From positions 13,204,001 to 13,268,000 of the forward strand of contig OX485803.1 in NCBI GenBank assembly GCA_950295325.1: a DNA stretch of 64,000 bases, written 5' to 3'. The notes beneath the pieces are model-generated. The model saw only the letters and a program-made list of their open reading frames with translations, made no database searches and was not told the origin of the DNA. A program made the position numbers and the translations under genes. Positions 1 to 13,034 of this stretch are shown here, in pieces (position 1 is the first letter of the stretch; every line of letters begins with the position of its first letter). This stretch comes from Polytrichum commune (Eukaryota; Streptophyta; Polytrichopsida; Polytrichales; Polytrichaceae).

Positions 1-76
1 TCAGTCTAGTAACTCAAGGCACATTATTTATGTCATCAGTTACAAGGTTGCCTCAGTCTAGTAACTCAAGGCACAT
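1..76. repeat. 24-bp direct repeat, two copies 52 bp apart
   Basis: The same 24 bases occur at 1-24 and 53-76. The window edge cuts the left side, so this may be the end of a longer tandem array. No coding sequence is associated. Confidence 0.8.
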
Positions 77-2864
77 ACAACAATAGTCTCATGAGCATTT
101 GAAGACACTACAACATCATTATTTGTGACAGAAGCTGCTTCCGCCTCTCTCATATCGTATTTAGTGTATTATTATGAATGATACTTCTGCAGAAGGATGA
201 TTGTTCAAAATCTGACAAAGATTTGATAGTCAATTATAAAATACACATTACATTATTTAAGTTTTTTTTTTGAGACAGATGAAACAAGACTAATCCATTG
301 CCAAAAAGATATATACAACTTATCAAATGACTTTGTGTGTATACCTACCATGACCACATTACCAATGACTTTGTTGAAATAATTATTAGGAAGAAGAAGA
401 CAATCTTAGATTTATATAAGCTAAGCATGGGTGACCTTGTTGACGTGAAGTGTAAGATACCTTGCAAATTGACAATGTTTAATTTTCTTATTTCTCATTG
501 TCTTCCTACATATATAGTTGAGCCATTGAATAACATTATTATAGCAGCTTCTATTGGAAATTATATGCAACTGTAGAGTGTATGTACAATCAACTGATTA
601 AACCAGAACATCTAAGAGTGTCAATAATTGATTGGAAGTGGCAATGCTTGTTGTATGTCATGAATGATATTCATGAGTGTAACTACAAATGCACCAACTG
701 CTGCTACAAGAAACCGGATTCGACACAACATGACCTTTCTCCACTGTCTAGTCAGATAAAAGAGATCCTAAGTATTACTGGTTGAACTGATAAACATGTA
801 TTGGGAACCCTTGCAGATCCAAGCCAATTTTTCACAGTCCTCATTTCTCCCTCGAATTAAGCCAATCACTGGAAATTTATGAATCTAAATATTTCATCTA
901 GTGTTTTTCTGACCCTTGAATCGTATCGTTAAAAGGTCTCAGCTTCCTGGCATATCCTTAAAACTTAAGGTAATGGTGTGCAACACTGAGAGAGTTCCAT
1001 AAAGGGTAAGGGCCCTTTCAAACTTGGAATATTTGTGAGACTAGTCATCCACTCAATCCTTCCTTTCAAATTCTCAAGACCCAAGCAATTGTGTACGAGA
1101 AACTGAGATAGTTGGTTCATTCCAGGGGGAAATTAATTGCTTTCAAGCTAGAAATACTGTATCTAAATCCTCCCTTGGACTGTCAAATCCTTATAACATA
1201 TATATTTCATGATGTGAGACATTGCAACAGTTGCTTCCAAGGGCTTAAAGGTACTTTCAAACATAGAATTATGAATCCCCCCCTTAAATTCTTCCTGTCC
1301 CATCTTGGCAATCTAGGGAACCATGTGAGAATTTGAGACACCTCCTTTCTTGTGTAAGGAACTTGCAAACTTGGAATTCCTGACACACTCAGATTCCATC
1401 CACTTGACCTCTTGTAGCTTCATGAGAACATGGACAGAGTTTGTAATTATTTTTGGAAATTGAGACAGTATCCTCCAAGGAGGGGGTAACAGGTGCCTTA
1501 AATCTCAGAGTCTCAGACTTCAGTTTCAAATGATAAATGAACACAAATGCATGTGTGACATGACAGCTTCCAGAAATTATTAAACTTGAAGCATTTTCGC
1601 ATGTTGTTTTGAGATTAGGAATAACAGCATCCATCAGTGTTCTATCACATCCTCTCTCTTAAGTTGGTTTGAATGTCAGCAAGAAGATCATGAATACAGT
1701 GAACAGGAAATTTGAGCCAACTTGATCAATATCCTTATTTTGAAATTATTCATTGAATTTCTTCAGTTATTTCTTGTATTTTTATTTAGAATTTTTAATT
1801 TTATAGAGTATGGTTCAGTTGATTTTCTGGAGATTTGATTTTGAACCAATAATTCAAAAAATCAAACTGGTTGATTTGTAACTAGTAGCAGCTGATCTTC
1901 CCATTCATTGCATGAACACCTACTAGGCCAAGATACATGGAATGGTGACATCTCAATCTTCTAGAAAGACATGACTGTCTTACACTGTTGATTCCATTAA
2001 TGCTATGATGATATTAACTGAGTAGTAGAGTTCATAAATTTGTTGCTACTGATTTGTACACATACAGAAGCTTCACAAAGTGCGATGTTTCAGGTTTTTC
2101 ATTGGCAAACAAGAGGATGAATATTGACGTAGATATGTGTATATTAAATATGTGGTGAGATATTTGCAAGCCTGCTATTAAGAATTTCAATTTTATTCTC
2201 AACTACCAGTATGTGCCTGGTCCATCAATATTGGCTTGAGACTAGGTTTTTAAAAACAAGACGAGTCAAAAAAATTATTCCACAATCTGAATTAAGTGAA
2301 AGTTTGATTGTACACCAAATTTGGTTCCAACAAGTAATTACAAATTACAACAATTTTCTTGAATTAGCACTTATATCCGTTCAACTTCAATATAAATAAA
2401 TGCCACCAGGACCCAAAACAAAGAGAGGGTCACAACTCACTGACTCACCTCTCTAGGGTGCACGAGGTGAAACCAAACGACCCCAAAAGGGTAAGGCACC
2501 TAGATATGATGAACTAAGCCAACAAAATTTGCTCCATCCAGTTCTTTTTACTTTATTCTCCCAGTTTATTATGCTTATACAACATCCACAACCTAGATAT
2601 TGAATCTACCATGTTCTTGCAATCTTGGGTCAATTTTGCGTCAAGCCTGCATATTAAATATGATGTCATTGATAAGCTTGGTATGTAGGCGCCATGACAT
2701 CAATTAACCCTTCATGTGTAAATTCCAAATTTGGAAAGATAAGCTTCACGCCACCGAGTTTTGAAGCATTATTGGCTTAAACTTACTTGTAAATCCATAT
2801 CCGTTGAATCTCAAGTGTGTGAAGGAGTTGTCTGCAGGTCCATCAAGTTTTAAAATATATGAGG
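77..2864. other. Gene-free stretch
   Basis: AT-rich sequence with only short random frames, several of which begin at non-ATG codons. I recognise no protein motif, RNA gene or terminal-repeat element here. Confidence 0.5.
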
Positions 2865-3015
2865 TATGTGTGCCTTATGTGGTCACACTTCTTAATTGGA
2901 CCACTAGATCCTTATGTGGTCACTCTTCTAAGTTAAGAATGGAACTCAAAAGCCATGTGTTACAATGACATTAGAATAGTATTCAAAAAAATATTAACTA
3001 CAATTCTAGTTTTAA
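2865..3015 (+). repeat. Dispersed repeat family R3, copy 1
   Basis: It shares its order of motifs with copies near 5725, 6660, 24645 and 28305: a TGTGGTCAC segment, a TTAA-rich gap, then an AAAGCCATGTGTTACA-like segment and a TATTCAAAAAAATAT-like tail. The copies are diverged and have no coding potential. Boundaries are approximate. Confidence 0.55.
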
Positions 3016-4084
3016 CTGGTAGAAGAGGTGGGAGGGTATTCTCATCTCAGGTTGGGATTAGCTCCTCTCTCTCTTGTTAGCTCCTCTCTCTCTTATGAAG
3101 TGGGACTGGCCTATGTCGGAGTTGAAAATGCTCATCGCAGGGCCATATATGCGCCCTCAAATGCCAAGATGTTGCTTACATTCAGTTCCTGATTCCTGCT
3201 TTAAATTTCCACTGTAACTATCCCTGTCAACATTTATAGAGGCCAAGGAGCCCCTTCAGATCTCAAAGAATTCTTCATATCCCAAGATGACAATCTAATG
3301 AGTGTGTGAAAGTCAGGGACACTAACAACTACCGTGATTTATAGCCTTCATGAATACAATACATGATCCTTTCTACAGCAAGAAACTTTCTTAATTTTAC
3401 AGCTTCTAGAATTCACACGAGTCTGATAGTATGAGCCGAACCTAAAGGCAGGCTGATGATAAGTTCAGGGTACAACTTAAAGTAGTTGCGTCCACTACAT
3501 ACATGTTGCATAAATTGTCACTTTATGAAACAAAAAGATGTTCAATATATATCACGAGAGTTAAGTGTGTTGTGCTTGGAGGATTCCTCCACACGGGTCA
3601 TATCACACTTGGCCCCACAGGAATTTTTCTCAATGTTTTGTGCGACGGTCCCAATCTCGACCGGACTTGGAAAAGAATCCCTCACACGGAACCCATTTTG
3701 AGGGTTTTGAGCTAGCAATCATGATTCAGCAAGAATATAAGGAGTGGATGAATTCTTCACACCTACCCCTCTGCCATGAATTCTCCACCCTCCGTGACTG
3801 CAGGAATTGCATCTAAGAATTTGAGGATGTTCCAGAACGGTTTGGTAGAGCTGGTTATGTGATCCAAGAATCACACAACTTGATATAAGAATTAATTGTG
3901 ACTACAGCAATGCAACTCCTCCCACGAGGGCCCTGAAGTTCATCGGCTCTGTTCAGCATATTCAAGGAAAGAGGTAGTTGGTACCACCGGTGAAACTTGA
4001 AACAAAATTCTAGATAATGAGGCAAAGGTGATGAACTTTGGGGTGGCCACATCCGCAACTAGGAACAGGGAGATCCAAACTCTA

Positions 4085-4300
4085 ATTACAGATAGGCTGG
4101 TTAAGTTTGAGAAATAACCAGCTTAAGTTCAAAACTTTAGGCAAATCAAATCGCCAGTCCTAATTTTAGAGGAGGAATCTATGGAATGTTTCACTCAAAA
4201 TAAATGAAGGGAAAACCGAAAGATATCAACATGTATTTAAACCGGCTGGACTTGGAAACACTTGGATCTAGACTGCTTTTGCCCAAAATCATGCCAGATA
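4085..4300 (+). repeat. Dispersed repeat family R1, copy 1
   Basis: It contains the block order GTTTGAGAAATAAC, AAGTTCAA, TTTTAGAGGA, ATCTATGGAA, ATATCAACATGTA and GACTTGGAAACACTTGGAT. The same order is seen at 8490 and 20190, and on the opposite strand at 60690 and 63385. It does not encode a recognisable protein, so it is most likely part of a non-autonomous transposon. Boundaries are approximate. Confidence 0.7.
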
Positions 4301-5724
4301 TTGGTCCGCAACAAGAGTTGGTTGGAAGCCATACAGGAAATTCATTAGATCGTCCTCGTCGAAGCCAGTGTGCAAGTGGTATATTAATTTGGGTTCTATG
4401 TTAAGGGCAGGCGTTTTGATTCCCTTGTTTACAAAGAATCTCCGTGAAGAAACTAGATTAGGTTCTGTGCTTCCCATCAACTTGTGGTCATTTTCTGAAG
4501 CATTGCAGTGAAGCCCGTAGATAGTATATTACTTGTCGAAAGGGTGCAACTGTTGGAATTTTTCATGATTTAAACCCGATCTACAATTCAGTACAGCAAT
4601 ATTGTTGCAGGCAGGGCTCATGCAGACTCTTCCGATTCATCCCTTACAGCTCACACGAGTTTTGCGCTTCAATGTGCTCTCCCCAAATTTCTGACCCACA
4701 AAAGCTTCAAGTGGTGGACGCAATGCAAACACTTGATATTGAAGAATAATCTTCCATATGTCAATCTGGCATGTCGGGAATGTAAATCTTCAATTGATCG
4801 AACGCCATAATCTTCATATTGCGCATCAGATATAATATTGTATGATTAATATTTTCCTAAATACACATTACCAGTGACTTTGCACCTCATGATCTTATGG
4901 GTTTAAGTGGATGTCAAAGTCTCCTTCTTTCTTTTGTTGTAGTCTAAATACTCCGGCTAAAGAATTTCAAAGCCAATGGGGCCTGCAGAAGTGAGTGGGG
5001 AGGCTTTCTTGGGAACTCACCATGGATATCAAAGTCTTGATTTGAAGCAAGTTGCAACTATAATTATAAAAATAATCTAATAGTAAATTAACCTGTCATC
5101 AGGAGCAGTATCATCCTCATTGATCGTATCTAAGTAATGAAGTTTATGATACAAGGGACTCGATCGCTAATTAGGGTACCTTATGAAGCACTTTGAATAT
5201 TAAGATTAGGCTTGCACAAAAACTTTTGACTTCGATGTTTACCTTTGTCTGTCTGCATCTCTTATCTGATCTTGGGTGATGTTGAGATTCGAGATATCTC
5301 AAATCACTGAAATGTTGGAGGGTTGGAGTTGGTAGCTGTATGTGTTTTACTGATTTTTTTTTCTCTAGTTGTAAATCCATGGTCTCCATTCCAACCACAA
5401 AATGCATACAGAAAGATGATTGGGTTGGAAAGTTTGTAGCAGGGTCAGACCATGCAAATGCAAAAGTAACGCAAGTGGGCCTATATTGGTTTCTTATCTT
5501 TATCGGATACCTACATTTGAGTGGTGTGTGGTGAGAGAAGGATCTAAAGAAATTGAGGAGAATCTATATGATCATTCAAGAAGAACGAGAATCTTCGCCT
5601 TGAAAATGATATAAATATCCTTCATTCGAACATTGAAAATCATGCAGAAAATTGACGATAGCCTTGATTTGACTTTGCTAATCATCTTGTATAAATTACA
5701 TCTCTAGTATCTTGAGAGAAGTGA
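4301..5724. other. Gene-free stretch
   Basis: I see no recognisable gene, RNA or structured repeat. The open frames are short, overlap on both strands, and have no family resemblance I can name. Confidence 0.45.
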
Positions 5725-5875
5725 GCGAATGTGGCCACACTTCTTTATTCAACACCTACATTTGAGTGGTACATAGAATGACTTGTAGTCAGAAGTGGAC
5801 ACCTAAAAGACATATGTTACCATCATATTGAACTATGTGCTCAAAAAAATATAAAATCTTCCAGTTTCAATTGTT
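5725..5875 (+). repeat. Dispersed repeat family R3, copy 2
   Basis: The block order GTGGCCACACTTCTTTA, ACATTTGAGTGGTA, AGTGGACACCTAAAAGACAT and TTGAACTATGTGCTCAAAA matches the copies at 6660 and 28305. Non-coding and diverged. Confidence 0.65.
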
Positions 5876-6659
5876 AACATAATTGGAAGGACCTATGTCA
5901 TCATTTATCGAAAAAGAGACTCTTCGCTTCGATGACCTTGTGTAACGTTTCCATCTCAACTCAAACTTTGAAACTCAAAACGAATATCCACATGATTCGC
6001 AAGTGCTAACTAGATGAGACGGGACCTGATCCGATCCAACGTCAATCCTAATTGTTTCTGGTACTGGGAGTGCCCACACTAGGGCCTTGGCAGCAAGGTC
6101 TTCTTCAAAGCTCAAATAGCTCTCCTTACAACAACCAACTTGGAAATAACTGTATAGTATTACATTACGCAGTTACATGATTGAGCATGGTCTACCTTCA
6201 TTTCTTTCAAACTCTGCTTAAATTTCTTCAAAACCCCGTCTTCCAGGAACTGCAGGGCCATATTGACTGATTAATTTGAGGCTTGCATCGCTGCTGTGAA
6301 CAATCTCAGATCGTTGGAGTCAGAATATCATTATCTTAACACCTGTAATCCTAATGATAATGATAATTGATAGCAGTCCACACTTGAATCTTTCCACATA
6401 AAAATTCAAGCGTCCAAAATCGTGGTCAACAAAGTAGAGTCTAAGAAGAAGAAACTTTCCCTATTCTCTAAGAAACACTCGAACGAATTCACCTGATGTT
6501 AAACTTGCAAATATCTTGCATATACTGGATCATGACTTTTGAGATGAACCACACATTGAATTGCTAGGGTGAGTGTGTGTCTTAAACTTAGTATTAGTAT
6601 TACAATTTAGAAAAATAGATAAATTTAAAAAAAATTCAGGGTAAGACAAGATTATTATT

Positions 6660-6825
6660 TTATATGACGTATGTGGACCTTATATGTGGTCACTCATCTT
6701 AATTAATTATATACTTGTATTTGAGTGGTATGTGGGAAGGTTTGTTCTTTTGAATGGACATCAAAAAGACGTGTAGCATTTATATTGAAATATGTGTTCA
6801 AATATATAGTAGTCATTTTGAATTC
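6660..6825 (+). repeat. Dispersed repeat family R3, copy 3
   Basis: It contains ATGTGGTCACTC, TTTGAGTGGTATGTGG, GGACATCAAAAAGACGTGT and TTGAAATATGTGTTCAAA in the same order as the copy at 5725. It ends shortly before the hAT-like MITE at 6955. Confidence 0.65.
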
Positions 6826-6954
6826 AATAATGAATTGCAGAATTGTGAGGCATTACATGTCAAGAGATAGAGAATTTTTGTCTTGACATCTTATAAGTTT
6901 TGCATCTCAACTCTAATCTTGGAACGTGAAATGACAATCTCCGTGATTTGTAAT

Positions 6955-7357
6955 CCCGGGGAGTGCACTTAAAGTTAAGATTAGGAATACACGTGAGTGC
7001 GTTTTAATGGCATACCCCCTACAATACTTGGCCTTAAAATAGTTTTTAAATTAAGACTTTTTAAGTGCCAAATCATTACGTATATATCTATCACTTGGTA
7101 TAAATTTCAGGACAAAAAGTTTTTAAAAATTATTAAAAATTTGATAGAAGTTTGAACTAAAATGCGTTGTTTTTTGCTTCAAAAATCAATTTAAAAATAT
7201 TTACAATTGATTATTTTTTGAAATTTATACAACAAGAACTTTAGATTGTGTTTAACAACTTTTACAATTTTTATATGATTTTTTAGTACATACATAAGGT
7301 GGTCAAAAGTACGCACTCACGTGATTCCTAGTCTTAACTTTAAGTGCACTCCCCGAG
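6955..7357. mobile_element. hAT-like MITE, 403 bp
   Basis: The ends are inverted repeats of about 43 bp. The left end reads CCCGGGGAGTGCACTTAAAG and the reverse complement of the right end is CTCGGGGAGTGCACTTAAAG, continuing with few differences through an ACGTGAGTGCG segment. The element is flanked by an exact 8-bp direct duplication, TTTGTAAT, at 6947-6954 and 7358-7365. An 8-bp duplication with short length and no coding capacity fits a non-autonomous hAT element (Mutator usually makes about 9 bp). The interior is AT-rich and non-coding. Confidence 0.85.
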
Positions 7358-7779
7358 TTTGTAATTGTAGACTGTGTGGGACCAGATGAGACAAATCATG
7401 ATCTAATCCACCAGCCAAAATTGTTTTTGAATTTTCAAGTTGGAAGGTACATCTATGGGTACCTCGCTCACAAAACTCCAATATAAAGGTATGTGGCCCT
7501 ATAAGATGTACCTTTAAATAAAGTAGTGAGAGAGAGAGCTCCGCAAAGAAGCATGGGCAAATAGAACTCTGCACAACGTACAAAGCTAAACAAAGTGAAT
7601 ACCTATATCACTTGGGCATAACAAGGGTAACTAGGGTTGCACACTATTTTCTTTTTTTGGAACAAGAAGACAAAACCAACTACAGATTTTTTTACATGTA
7701 AGAATTCATTAGATACCTTTGCCATAGTTTTGCATCATGCATGTAAACTCAACCATATGAAGGTTATAATACAAAGAAC

Positions 7780-7804
7780 TTATATATATATATATATATA
7801 TATA
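7780..7804. repeat. (TA)n microsatellite
   Basis: An uninterrupted TA dinucleotide run of about 12 units. Confidence 0.95.
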
Positions 7805-7896
7805 ACATTTTAGATATGACTTGAGCTCATCTGGCTCCAAATATAACAACTAAGGTCTTAATTTCACACATTTACCCCAAATGTCCCATAAAGACA

Positions 7897-7991
7897 GCTA
7901 GGGCGAACCAACCCGTACACTGGTTCCTTGGAGGCAACGGTTTAGGCATCCAACAAGGAACGAGTGTATGGGTTGGTTCGCCCAAATCCAC
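7897..7991. mobile_element. Palindromic micro-element, copy 1 (about 95 bp)
   Basis: The 30-bp arms at 7901-7930 and 7954-7983 are near-perfect inverted repeats starting GGGCGAACCA, separated by a 23-bp loop (7931-7953). A second copy lies at 24734-24824 in the opposite orientation and includes the same loop. The element is bounded by AAAGACA at 7890-7896 and 7992-7998; the duplication is 9 bp with one mismatch if extended outward. This is a hairpin-like MITE; a 9-10-bp duplication would suggest Mutator-type mobilisation. It has no coding capacity. Confidence 0.8.
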
Positions 7992-8122
7992 AAAGACATT
8001 ATCATCTTTTTTTGTTTCTTTTCACATGAAATATCTCCCAAAGTTAATCAAATTTTTCCATGAAAGTTTTTTACGGGCCTCCAATTAACATTAGACTCAA
8101 ATAATAATGAATGATGAAGATG

Positions 8123-8144
8123 AAATAATAATAATAATAATAAT
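8123..8144. repeat. (AAT)n microsatellite
   Basis: About seven AAT units in a row. Confidence 0.9.
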
Positions 8145-8489
8145 GGTTATGAGCTGTCTGCAACAATGAACGGAGAAAACTGGTAGGTACACTAAATGAG
8201 AATTAACGTAGGTCACAACAATTTTCAACTCACACTAAATTCTAGGAGAAAATAATTGTGGGCCACAATAATTGGTTTCCTAACTAATTAATGTTGGCGA
8301 TTTTGTGATATTCTTGTCCTAAAACCAATATTCAATGTGTTGGTTGGAAGTCTTCATTAAGACCTGGTGGAAGACCTGGGGTCTTTGATCCATCTTAATC
8401 CACCTTGACCAAATCAATACTATGGCCCATACTATTATTTTCTATATAAATTTTTCGCTCACAATAATAGGTTTAATTAATGTAGGTAC

Positions 8490-8640
8490 AGATTAACTGG
8501 TCGAGTTTGAGAAATAACTGGTTGAAGTTCAAGACTTCAAGAAAACTATTGATCATTTTAGAGGAATCTATAGAATATACCTCAAATTAATGAAGAAACC
8601 CCATAAGATGTCAACATGTAATTGGTTTAGGGGTTCATAT
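8490..8640 (+). repeat. Dispersed repeat family R1, copy 2
   Basis: It contains GAGTTTGAGAAATAACTGG, AAGTTCAAGACTTCAAG, TTTTAGAGGAATCTATAGA and GATGTCAACATGTAATTGG, matching the copies at 4085 and 20190. Confidence 0.7.
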
Positions 8641-10719
8641 TCATTCAAAAGTACTTTTGTATACTTAAGTTAATGACCATATATGAAGGTAATTTTTTTA
8701 TGCATACAATTTGTCACTTGTATTTGTATCATGATTGAAAGTGTATGTACAATATGTTGCTTGATTTTACAACATCAAAAACAAAACAACAAAAACAAAA
8801 ACTTGTATATCAGAGGTATTTATGGTATGTTGCGAATGCACATGGTTCTTGGCTTTTAATGAAAAATGCATCCTTTGGCTGGACATTGGTCCGAAATGCT
8901 CAAAATTGGTGTGCAATTGGTTCGGTGGGTTGCTTGAACAAGTGGAAATGGGCTTGGGATGAACTAATATGTTTATGGTAAACACTATGGGCCACAGTAT
9001 AAATGAGGAAACCAACACTGAAGACATAGAAGACATTATTATGGATGCACACTATATTCAAACCCATAGAGTATACTATCAAAGGCTACATTGTAGTTAC
9101 AATATTTCTATTGGATGGAAAAGATAATATATTTGAGAAACTTCCAACAAAGTGAGATCCAATTCGTACCCGACCTACCTAGGCGTTTTGAGATTAAGAT
9201 TTGAATGTTTGATTTATTTCCAATAAAGAGTACAAAATTTTTGAAAATTGCCATTTCCCAAAAAAATCCTTGTTAAATGTTATTATCTAGAAATAGGTTT
9301 CCCATAATATATTAAAAAATGAAATAGTTTCCATCAAAGCTACCTAGATAAGCCCACAATAAGCAGGGTATGTGGAGGCCAGGGATTGATGCAAAATAAT
9401 TCCCTCTAGTATAAGGTTATATTCTTTTGTAATGCGTGATGGTGTATATTGTGGGCCACACAGTGACTATAGTGTAGAGAAGGGCAACTCACGCTACAAG
9501 TATGCCCACATTATTTACCATAAAAAAGAGTAGTTTACGAGCTTGGGAAACAAGAGCATTGCCTGATCATCTGAAGAGGCAAGGTGTAACTACCTAACCC
9601 CAACATGGGCAGCCACCTCGCACAACAATACCAATGTATACTTATATATTATAGTCTTCTGCTTTTGGACACATTAATAGCTAATAATTTGTGTGAACAA
9701 TCCTAATTTTATAAAATTTTCATTCATACAGTCAGATGTATCATAAGAAGTGTTAATTTTCTTCAATAAGCTTTTGAATTGAAGTGAACAATTTAGACAA
9801 TTTTGAGAATGTTTTGCTTCGGCCTTTAGGGGTCAATAAGTAAGAGAACTTAGGTAGGCAGACTGCAATCATACTTGGGAAATGGTAAATGGATTGGGAC
9901 CATATCACATTGTGCTCGGGAAATGTTTTGTTGAATGAGGAAATTGCCTAGGGAAATACTAGCAATTATTATAACAAAAATTTAAGGTAGTTGTGCCTCA
10001 AAGCAACACTTCATGAAACTTTTTTTACTTCAAGAAAGTTAAATAGCTTGACAATTTTTTATGAACTTTTATAGATTATGAAATATGTACAAAATCTACA
10101 TAATGTCTTTCAAAAAAAGTTTTAAAAAATTCATATGTAACCTATAGAAATTTTGCGAACTTTTGTTTTTAGAAATGAGCCTCTTATTCTTCACTAGGAG
10201 GGGGTCCATTCATGTTGGATTGCGAGGTGAGAATTACCTCAAACCCAGCTTAATTACAAGTGAGAGTCTTCTCTTAAGATGACTTTTTTCAGAAATCAAC
10301 TCTTGGAGGTAGGCCTAACACAAAACCGGGAGACTATGGCACGCCAAATGCTCACAACCGTTGATTTATTCTATTTTATCATGTGTGAGGACCTGCATGA
10401 ATAGATATTCATTGAAATAGCATTTGGTTGAGGGTCCGGTCACATATGAATTCACACTACACTTGAAGATCCGTGACCACACTACATGAGTTTGGGAGTG
10501 TGTTGGGACGGCCTTTGGACACTTTCTTTTGGGCTCTCACAATTTCATGGTCACAGCTCTTGGCTTGTGTGTGAGGTGGCCCTCATACTAATACGCAAAC
10601 CCCCCATGGGCCCCATGGGCTTATGTTCACAAAAGAAACCCATTCTCATTGTTCTTCCTTATTTGCTTCATTGAGTATAATATTGGATTTTTTGGCATGT
10701 GTTGATATTTTTGGACAAC
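8641..10719. other. Gene-free stretch
   Basis: AT-rich sequence. Overlapping short frames on both strands near 8745-9080 carry no recognisable domain. No RNA gene or terminal-repeat element was seen. Confidence 0.45.
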
Positions 10720-11070
10720 GCGTTTGTGCAAATATACTTAGATCTTGAGTTAAGAACAAACACCAAAAAAATATTCATATTTCAAGAATATTGGATAACA
10801 TCTTTAAGTTTTTATTAACTATCCCACATTCAACAGTGAACATTCTCGGGAGGACCTATGTATTCCGTTAAGGAATCAACAAACATGCACTTTCCGATAA
10901 CCATAACTAATTCAGGATAGGGTTGATTTTCAATCCGATTTTTGCTTATGTTTCACAGAAGATGTGCTATTGTAACACAAGTTCCATTGTGCAATTCTAC
11001 ATGGTAGCAATTAATTAAAGAACATGAAAAACAAACCGAATAGCAACCACATACCTTATTCCGGGTTTGT
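10720..11070 (+). repeat. Dispersed repeat R2, copy 1
   Basis: About 240 bp from 10830 closely parallels 24875-25110, sharing segments such as AATCAACAAACATGCACTT, GATTTTCAATCCG, TAACACAAGTT and GAACATGA. The left part (10720-10800) resembles family R3, as it does in the other copy, so R3 and R2 are probably parts of one longer element. Confidence 0.7.
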
Positions 11071-11982
11071 GGTGTTCCTTTGAGTCTTGCACAGTCTCTA
11101 TCTTTCAAAGATCTAACCAACTCGTACAAACTCTTTGGTTCATCCAAGAAGCTCCAACCGATTGATTATATGGCAAGATACCATAGTACCTTTACCACTT
11201 CCACACTAATTAAAGTATTTTAGGGGAAATTTTGACCTTTTTGGAAATTGTATGTATTGTTGACATCTCAAAATTCAATATGGAAAACCAATTATTTTCC
11301 CTTTAAATCCGGGACTGTCGAGTTTAAAAGCACACCCTTTAATCAATATTCTCCTATGAATAGCCAAAGTGATAAAGGTACTACAGTACCGGTCTTTAAC
11401 CCTTTAAGCATCCAAGAAGTCCGGACTAGGTCTCTTTTTGCACAAAAGTGCGTTTGAGGTACACACTTCCACATTTGGCTACTTGTGTCAAAAGTAACCT
11501 TATCATATCTCGACTACTTCTTCAATTAACTTTTCAAGTGGATTGAATACCTTATGTTGTTGAATACCGTATGTTGTCGAATACTACAAATATATTCTTT
11601 GTATTTCTATCATCCGAAATGTCACATCTGAGTATAATTTTAAACTTGACATAAGATGATGTACTCATTAAAATAAATAAATTGTAATATATATATATAC
11701 ACTTTTAAAACTTGGTGAGGCGTGTAGAAAGTGTGTATAAATGTCGTACATTGAGCCCCCTATGTCTTTTAAAGCTTAATCACGAAAGGGGTCAATGCAA
11801 ATAGTGTATCAACTTGTGTGGGAGGCTCTTCTCAATAAGTTATGGCATGTTTGATAATAGAAAAGGGTTGAGGAACTCCAAAAGTGCATTTTCACCCATG
11901 GAACTGCAAATAGACCACTACCATTGGATTTTTATTTTTATTTTGATAGCAAGATTGCATCCTACATCCACCTCCAAAGCCC

Positions 11983-12006
11983 ATATATATATATATATAT
12001 ATATAT
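11983..12006. repeat. (AT)n microsatellite
   Basis: An uninterrupted AT run of about 12 units. Confidence 0.95.
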
Positions 12007-12339
12007 CCAAAATTCTCATTGCTTATCTATTATGTCATAAAGACTCCTCTTTGAGATGCCCTTTGGCGTGACATACTTGGTGAGCCTAGAGAGGGCCTGT
12101 ATGATATAATTGGCGGACATTGCTATTTAGAGAGATGTCCACTAGAGGAAAACTTAACCTTTACAACCATCCTCTACTACTTGTCCACTGCAATTGATGG
12201 CAAGAAATGCACAAAAACAGCTTTGGATGTCAACTGGAGATTTTTGGTTGTAGTTTTGAACAATTAGAAAATAGTTTGAATGGGACAAACCATGCTAGTT
12301 TGCTTTAAAGTTTCCAAGAAGTCAATTGTAGGGGGGCAA

Positions 12340-12918
12340 CTATGGCTCCATAAGCCGCGTCACTGAGGCGTTGTGAACGCCTCTTGTGTGGTTGGGGGCT
12401 TGGAAGATCTCGGCCATCGATTGTGATCTGACAAATCTAAAGGTTCCTATGATGCCCCAACTTTTGGCTTCTCTTCCCATCGAGTAGAGCTTGAAAAACT
12501 TCACGTTGAATGAAATCTCCACCTCCATCCATTCAGAAATCTTGGATGAAAATTTTCAAACTAAGTCCTCCAAAGGACTTGCGGAGGAGATGATGCCAAC
12601 CATGGGGGGGGGGGGGTTGGAGCTCCTACCAATTCCTTCTGAAAGGTAGAACTAACAATACTAATCATCAACTCCAAGCCCCTTTTGATGGCCAACCTTA
12701 AAATGAAATTTAACCGGTTGTATGAGAACATTTGTATGGGATTTTGAAGGAGATGAACAATCAACCCCTCCATCTTGCAAACATTGATTTTTCATCCGCA
12801 AAAATTTCATCCGTTGGAAGTTTTTTTTCAGACTGCCAAGCAGTTCCGTAAATTGTAGGATGGGGCTCTGTGAATGGATAGCTTGGATGTGGTCTACCCA
12901 CGACCACACACCCTTCAT
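12340..12918 (-). pseudogene. Coding-looking relic, unrecognised, broken frame
   Basis: Two overlapping minus-strand frames (12661-12918 and 12561-12773), followed by 12340-12528, give protein-like sequence with mixed polar and hydrophobic residues, including VWSWVDHIQAIHSQSPILQF and MGREAKSWGIIGTF. They are interrupted by a stop and frame changes, one next to a run of 13 G at 12604-12616. I do not recognise the family. It may be a decayed gene or transposon fragment, or chance. Confidence 0.25.
12604..12616. repeat. G13 homopolymer
   Basis: Thirteen G in a row. Similar G/C runs of 11-14 occur at 16083-16095, 25716-25726, 27882-27892 and 28530-28543. Lengths of such runs are often misread in assemblies. 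Confidence 0.9.
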
Positions 12919-13034
12919 TCACAGCGCCTCACTGACATGGCTCCATGAGTGGCGACACTTTAAGACACCTCTTATTATTCACAGTATCTTAAGTAATCTT
13001 GGCTTCAATGAGCTTGGTAAAGAGTTGAATGGTT

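Noticed and set aside
337-576. 79-residue plus frame
   Set aside because: Begins at a GTG, not ATG, and has no recognisable motif; unlikely in a plant nuclear context.
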